The notes below the pieces were generated by a model. The model did no database searches. It was not told the DNA's origin and saw only the letters and a list, made by a program, of their open reading frames with translations. A DNA stretch of 64,000 nucleotides from Caldilineales bacterium (GTDB lineage: Bacteria; Chloroflexota; Anaerolineae; J102). A program made the position numbers and the translations under genes. Shown here in pieces: positions 60,123 through 64,000 of the stretch. The DNA lies in assembly GCA_019695115.1 (NCBI GenBank), contig JAIBAP010000015.1, positions 1 to 64,000 of the forward strand, written 5' to 3'. The stretch's first letter is position 1. Every line of letters starts with the position of its first letter.

Positions 60123-61096
60123 CCTACGCAATACGCAACACGCAACACGCAGTTTCCCGCATCGTTGCCCTTGCCGGCGGCGTCGGTGGAGCCAAGTTGG
60201 CGCACGGGTTGGCCCAACATCTCGACCCCGACCATCTGCAGGTGGTCGTCAACACCGGCGACGACTTCGAGCATCTGGGCCTGCTCATCTGCCCCGACCT
60301 CGATACCGTGCTCTACAACCTGGCCGAGGTCAACCATCCGGGCCAGGGTTGGGGCCGGGAGGCCGAGAACTTTGGCGTGCTGGACGAACTCAAGCGTCTG
60401 GGGCACGAGGCCTGGTTTCTACTCGGTGACAAGGACATCGCCTTCCACCTCCTCCGCCGCCAACTGTTGGACGCCGGACAGAGCCTGACCGCCATCGCCG
60501 CCGCTCTGGGCCAGCGCCTCGGCCTCGCCCATGCCGTCCTGCCCATGTCCGACCAGCCGGTGCGCACCATCATCCTCACCCCCGACGGCGAACTGCCCTT
60601 CCAGGAATACTTCGTCCACCGCCGTTGCCAGCCCACCATGCTGGGGATGCGGCTCGACGGCCTCGACCAGGCCCACCCCTCGTCCGCCGTCGTCGCCGCG
60701 CTCGCCGCCGCCGAGGCCGTGATCCTCTGCCCCTCCAACCCCTATGTCAGCCTCGACCCCATCCTTGCCCTGCCCGGCCTGCGTGAGCTGGCTGCCGCCA
60801 ACTGTGTCGTCGCCGTCAGCCCCATCGTCGGCGGGCAGGCGCTCAAAGGCCCGGCCGCCAAGATGATGGCCGAGATGGGCGTCGAAGTCAGCGCCCTGGG
60901 CGTAGCCCGCCACTTCGCCGGCCTGCTCGCTGGCTTCGTCATCGACCGCGCCGATGCCAGCCTCGCCCCGGCCATCCGCGACCTGGGGATGCAGGTGCTC
61001 GTCACCGATACAATCATGGCCGACAAGACCGGGCGCGCGCGGCTGGCCGCCGAGACGCTGACCTTCGTCCGCCATCTGCGGGGAGAAGCATCGTGA
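60119..61096 (+). CDS. cofD: 2-phospho-L-lactate (or PEP) transferase CofD/FbiA
   Basis: 325 aa from ATG 60119, which overlaps the preceding stop. The catalytic core starts only at [20 protein letters not shown]; the first ~12 residues (YAIRNTQHA) are encoded by a CGCAACA heptamer array, an extension not seen in the family. [28 protein letters not shown] and [17 protein letters not shown] are canonical. Transfers the phospholactyl or phosphoenolpyruvyl group to Fo, making F420-0 or dehydro-F420-0. Translationally coupled to cofC (GTGA). Confidence 0.94.
   Translation: MTYAIRNTQHAVSRIVALAGGVGGAKLAHGLAQHLDPDHLQVVVNTGDDFEHLGLLICPDLDTVLYNLAEVNHPGQGWGREAENFGVLDELKRLGHEAWFLLGDKDIAFHLLRRQLLDAGQSLTAIAAALGQRLGLAHAVLPMSDQPVRTIILTPDGELPFQEYFVHRRCQPTMLGMRLDGLDQAHPSSAVVAALAAAEAVILCPSNPYVSLDPILALPGLRELAAANCVVAVSPIVGGQALKGPAAKMMAEMGVEVSALGVARHFAGLLAGFVIDRADASLAPAIRDLGMQVLVTDTIMADKTGRARLAAETLTFVRHLRGEAS
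60123..60151 (+). repeat. CGCAATA/CGCAACA heptamer array inside the 5' end of cofD
   Basis: Units CGCAATA, CGCAACA, CGCAACA with partial flanks begin 2 bases after the ATG and are translated as YAIRNTQHA. Same family as 53420-53456 and, inverted, 35938-36046. Confidence 0.9.
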
Positions 61097-61689
61097 TCGG
61101 CGACAAACTGGCCGTGATCGTGCCGATGAAGCCATTCGCCCAGGCCAAGCAACGGCTGCGTCCGGCCGTGGCCAACGGCGAACGCGTCGTCCTGGCCCGC
61201 TCGATGCTGATCCATGTCCTTGCTGCCGTCCACCAAAGCGGCGTCGGCGATCTCCGCTTCCTTATCAGCACCGACGCCGATGTCCTCTCGCTGGCCTCCA
61301 ACCACGGCTTCAACCCGCTGGTCGAGGCAACGGCCGGCTACAATGATGCCGTCGCCCAGGCCATCGGCGAGGCGCAACGCCAGGGAGCCGAGACCGTCCT
61401 CGTCCTTCCTGCCGACCTGCCCCAGATCACGCCCGACGATGTACAGGACCTTGTCCGGCTGGTCGCCGACGCCGGCGCCGCCGTCGTCCTTGCGCCCGAC
61501 GCCGCCGACGCCGGCACCAACGCCCTCCTCCTGCGCCCGCCCGACCTGCTCCCCCCCAGCTTTGGGCCGGACAGCTTCTGCCGCCACCTGGCCCTGGCCC
61601 GCGGCCTGGGCGTCGAGCCGGTCATCCACCGCCATCCCCACCTGGCGCGCGATGTCGACTGGCCGTCGGATCTGTGGCTACTGGAATAA
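61093..61689 (+). CDS. cofC: 2-phospho-L-lactate guanylyltransferase CofC/FbiD
   Basis: 198 aa from GTG 61093. Nucleotidyltransferase fold with IVPMKPFAQAKQRLRPAVANGERVVLARSML, VLVLPADLPQITPDDV and GTNALLLRPPDLL; it activates 2-phospholactate or PEP with GTP for CofD. cofE, cofG and cofH are not in the window. The stop is followed by 27 bases and a convergent gene. Confidence 0.93.
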   Translation: MIGDKLAVIVPMKPFAQAKQRLRPAVANGERVVLARSMLIHVLAAVHQSGVGDLRFLISTDADVLSLASNHGFNPLVEATAGYNDAVAQAIGEAQRQGAETVLVLPADLPQITPDDVQDLVRLVADAGAAVVLAPDAADAGTNALLLRPPDLLPPSFGPDSFCRHLALARGLGVEPVIHRHPHLARDVDWPSDLWLLE

Positions 61690-61716
61690 GCGCAGGACGT
61701 CAGGCAGGGGTGGGCG

Positions 61717-62652
61717 TCAATTGGGTTGGTAGACAGCGCGCAGTTCTTCCAGCGTCTCCACCGTCCACAGGGCGTGGGCGACGGCGCGCAACTGCTCGGT
61801 GTCGGGCAGGCGGCTGATCTCGGGCAGCATCGCATCGCCCGGCGTGCCAAAGCGCAGGCCCAGGCCGAACGAAATCGAGTCCAGCAACCCTTCGCGCAGA
61901 CCGGTGCCCCGGCCACGTTCGAGACCCCGTTCGAGACCCTGCTCGAGACCCTCTCTGCGACCTGCCTTCAGGCCCCGCGTCAGGCCTTCGTCCATACCTT
62001 CTTGGATGCCTTCCTGTTTGATCAACTCATAAGCGTATGACTCGATCATCAGATCTCTCCTTTTCGCGATCAATGTGGCGGCCAAGTCTCTCGAAACCAG
62101 GCCCGAAAGAATGGCCATGCCAGTCAACATGTCGGCTTTCTCTGCCGGCGGAAGTGAGCTACCATAAATCCGCCGATCGGCCGAATCGGTCAACTCGATG
62201 CCGCCGCGCATCAACGGCACCAACGGCAGCAAGCACAGCGCGCCTTCGCTGAGTATCTCGGCCGCATCCAGTTCATACACACGGATGAGGTGATAACCGA
62301 AGGCCACCTCGTTGTCCGCAAAGTGATCGATGGCAAGCGCCGAGGGCGTCAACAACAAGATACAACTCGTCGCCTCATGCACCCTGTGCCGTAGCATATG
62401 CCGGCAACGATATTCCAGCAAGCGCAACGGCAAATCGCCTTCCCACTGGCTCTGCACCTCGATGATCACCAGCCGACGCCGGCCGCCTTCTTCCGTAACC
62501 AGCAACGGGAAATCGCTCCGCCGCAGAGTGGTCGTTTCCTGAGGCGCCTCCTCTAGCAAGGTGCTTTCGGTGACAGGAATATCGAGAAACCGCCGCAGGA
62601 TTTCACTCCGGCAGCGGTCGATCAGGACTTTGGCCGCGATGTCATAGGACAT
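61717..62652 (-). CDS. Rpn-family (PD-(D/E)XK-like) nuclease/transposase-associated protein
   Basis: 311 aa. N-terminal SYDIAAKVLIDRCRSEILRRFL, then FPLLVTEEGGRRRLVIIEVQSQWEGDLPLRLLEYRCRH, the RpnA/DUF4351-type nuclease core with IIEVQ in the E-x-Q/K position. The C-terminal third carries a degenerate EGLEQGLERGLERGRG repeat, common in these proteins. Rpn proteins promote recombination or act in phage defence; other members are domesticated without known role. Single gene facing cofC. Confidence 0.78.
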   Translation of the reverse strand: MSYDIAAKVLIDRCRSEILRRFLDIPVTESTLLEEAPQETTTLRRSDFPLLVTEEGGRRRLVIIEVQSQWEGDLPLRLLEYRCRHMLRHRVHEATSCILLLTPSALAIDHFADNEVAFGYHLIRVYELDAAEILSEGALCLLPLVPLMRGGIELTDSADRRIYGSSLPPAEKADMLTGMAILSGLVSRDLAATLIAKRRDLMIESYAYELIKQEGIQEGMDEGLTRGLKAGRREGLEQGLERGLERGRGTGLREGLLDSISFGLGLRFGTPGDAMLPEISRLPDTEQLRAVAHALWTVETLEELRAVYQPN

Positions 62653-62699
62653 GACCCTATTCTACCACAACTCCACCCGTTCTGCTCGGCACACCTCGC

Positions 62700-64000
62700 A
62701 TGCCCGACCTCATCCTCCTCAACGCCACCATCTACACCCAATCAGGTCCGCCCCGCAATGGCGCCGTGGCCATCGAGGACGGCCGCATCCGGGCCGTCGG
62801 CTCCTCTGAGCGCATCCACCGGATGGGCGGCGGCGCGCCGGTCATCGACCTGGGCGGCGCCCTCCTCCTCCCCGGCTTCACCGACGCCCACATCCACTTC
62901 CACGACCTTGCCCGCCGCCGCAGCCAGGTCGACCTTTCGTCCGCGACCAGCCTGGAGGATGCCCTGAGCCGCATTGCCGCCCACGCCGCCCGGCTGCCTG
63001 AAGACGCCTGGGTGCTGGGCTACGGCTGGAACGAGAGCCACTGGTCGCCCGATCATCTCAACTCCGACCCCCTTCGCGCCCCTTCGCACCCTGCGCGGAT
63101 CACCCCCTTCCCCGACCGGCATGACCTCGACCCCATCACCGGCGTCCGGCCGGCCGTGCTCTGGCGGGCGGACTTGCACGCAGCCTGGGCCAACACCGCC
63201 GCCCTTGCCCGCGCCGGCATCGGCCCCGATAGCCCCAACCCACCCGCAGGCGTCATCGACCGCGACCCGCACGGCCAGGCCACCGGCATCCTGCGCGAGC
63301 TGGCCATCGGCCTGGTGCGCCGGGTCATCCCGCCGCCCTCCGAAGCCGAATTCCACGACAACCTGCTGGCCGTCGCCACCGACCTCCACCGCCTCGGCAT
63401 CGTCGCCGTCCACGACCAGCGCATGAAAGACAACGCCGAAGAAGGCCGCCTGGCCCTGCGCCGCTACAGCCAGCTGCGGGCCGACGGCCGTCTGAGCCTG
63501 CGCATCGCCTGCAACATCGAAGCCGCCAACCTCGACCACCTCATCGCCCTCGGTCTCAGCAGCGGGTTCGGCGACGAATGGCTGCGGCTGGGGCACGTCA
63601 AACTGTTTGCCGATGGCTCGTTGGGCGCCCGCACCGCCTGGATGCTGGAACCTTACGAGGGCGAAGCGACCAACACCGGCATGTTCCTGACCTCACCCGG
63701 CCAGATGCTCGAAACCATCCAGCGCGCCCATCGCCACGGCTGCGCCATCTCCATCCATGCCATCGGCGACCGCGCCAACCGCGAAGTGCTCGACATCTTC
63801 GCCGAAGTCCTGGCCGGCGGCAGCCCCCACCCACCCGCCCTGCCCCACCGCCTCGAACACGTCCAGACCATCCAACCCGCCGACCTGCCCCGCCTGGTCG
63901 AGATGGGCCTCGTCGCCTCGGTGCAGCCCATCCACTGCACCGACGACATCGCCGCCGCCGACCGTTTTTGGGGCGAGCGCGGGGCCAACACCTACGCCTT
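62700..64000 (+). CDS. Amidohydrolase family 3 (YtcJ-like), truncated by the window end
   Basis: At least 433 codons from ATG 62700; the 3' end is missing. N-terminal beta-sandwich MPDLILLNATIYTQSG, metal ligands in GFTDAHIHFHDLA, DLHAAWANTAALARAGI, LGHVKLFADGSLGARTAWML (central Lys) and SIHAIGDRANREVLDIF (His) match YtcJ/DUF2 amidohydrolases. Around positions 63056-63106 about 15 residues (NSDPLRAPSHPARIT) interrupt the expected SPDHFPDR junction, which looks like a small in-frame insertion. Substrate is unknown; relatives act on N-acyl amides or lactams. Confidence 0.9.
   Translation, partial: MPDLILLNATIYTQSGPPRNGAVAIEDGRIRAVGSSERIHRMGGGAPVIDLGGALLLPGFTDAHIHFHDLARRRSQVDLSSATSLEDALSRIAAHAARLPEDAWVLGYGWNESHWSPDHLNSDPLRAPSHPARITPFPDRHDLDPITGVRPAVLWRADLHAAWANTAALARAGIGPDSPNPPAGVIDRDPHGQATGILRELAIGLVRRVIPPPSEAEFHDNLLAVATDLHRLGIVAVHDQRMKDNAEEGRLALRRYSQLRADGRLSLRIACNIEAANLDHLIALGLSSGFGDEWLRLGHVKLFADGSLGARTAWMLEPYEGEATNTGMFLTSPGQMLETIQRAHRHGCAISIHAIGDRANREVLDIFAEVLAGGSPHPPALPHRLEHVQTIQPADLPRLVEMGLVASVQPIHCTDDIAAADRFWGERGANTYA

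Overview
The window is a 64 kb high-GC bacterial segment, most likely from a Chloroflexota (Anaerolineae/Caldilineae-type) genome. The evidence is indirect: lipoproteins and surface proteins carry Thr/Pro-rich linkers, a tungsten-type aldehyde ferredoxin oxidoreductase sits beside F420 biosynthesis genes, MoaD and MoaE are fused, and branched-chain amino-acid transport, TetR-linked ABC-2 export and two-component genes are arranged in tight ATGA-overlapping operons. There is no rRNA and one tRNA. No lineage marker gene fixes the phylum, so this is an inference.

Layout. 1-9.0 kb: tRNA-Arg(CCT), then a defence operon: HsdM methylase, AAA ATPase, a small MAD4/TOPRIM-like protein, HsdS, a HigB/HigA-type toxin-antitoxin pair and HsdR. 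9.0-15.1 kb: a decayed DUF5615 toxin with its DUF433 antitoxin, a YgjP-type metallohydrolase, a Kef-type antiporter, a large surface protein and a DUF4258/DUF2283 pair. 15.2-20.4 kb: guaA, a beta-lactamase-like serine hydrolase, DUF1294, a ThiF/MoeB-like E1 enzyme and a Nudix hydrolase. 20.4-25.1 kb: livFGMHK on the minus strand. 25.3-31.4 kb: response regulator and multi-sensor kinase, a methyltransferase, a small unknown protein, a CoA-type Nudix hydrolase and a Crp/Fnr regulator. 31.4-42.4 kb: a bifunctional penicillin-binding lipoprotein, and a TetR-controlled double ABC-2 exporter (two permeases, two ATPases, two HlyD proteins). 42.6-45.2 kb: cytochrome c lipoprotein and a di-haem peroxidase fused to a beta-helix. 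45.3-48.8 kb: tig-clpP-clpX. 48.8-61.7 kb: a molybdenum/tungsten and F420 region: ModE-like regulator, tupA, moeA, tupB, tupC, moaC, moaDE, a PiT-type transporter with its DUF47 partner, aor, two MoaD/ThiS-like proteins, a nitroreductase-family protein, cofD and cofC. 61.7-64 kb: an Rpn-family nuclease-like protein and a truncated amidohydrolase.

The Mo/W region reads as one programme: oxyanion uptake by TupABC, cofactor synthesis by MoaC, MoaDE and MoeA, a tungstoenzyme as client, and similar inverted repeats upstream of both tupA and aor that could be the shared control site. The defence operon looks like the mad2-mad3-mad4-mad5 order of the methylation-associated defence system joined to a complete type I restriction subunit.

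The most pervasive unexplained signal is a set of short tandem arrays, nearly all with a 7-nt period, that fill many gaps between genes. Several word families (for example TGCCACC, CCTCACG/TTTCACG, CGCAACA/CGCAATA, AATAACC, CAACAGT and CAGTGGT) occur in both orientations. They end exactly at stop codons, supply a start codon or N-terminal codons, form terminator-like hairpins, and in one place are flanked by 18-nt inverted repeats. A second class is short palindromes and REP-like units, one of which is inserted in frame in hsdM.
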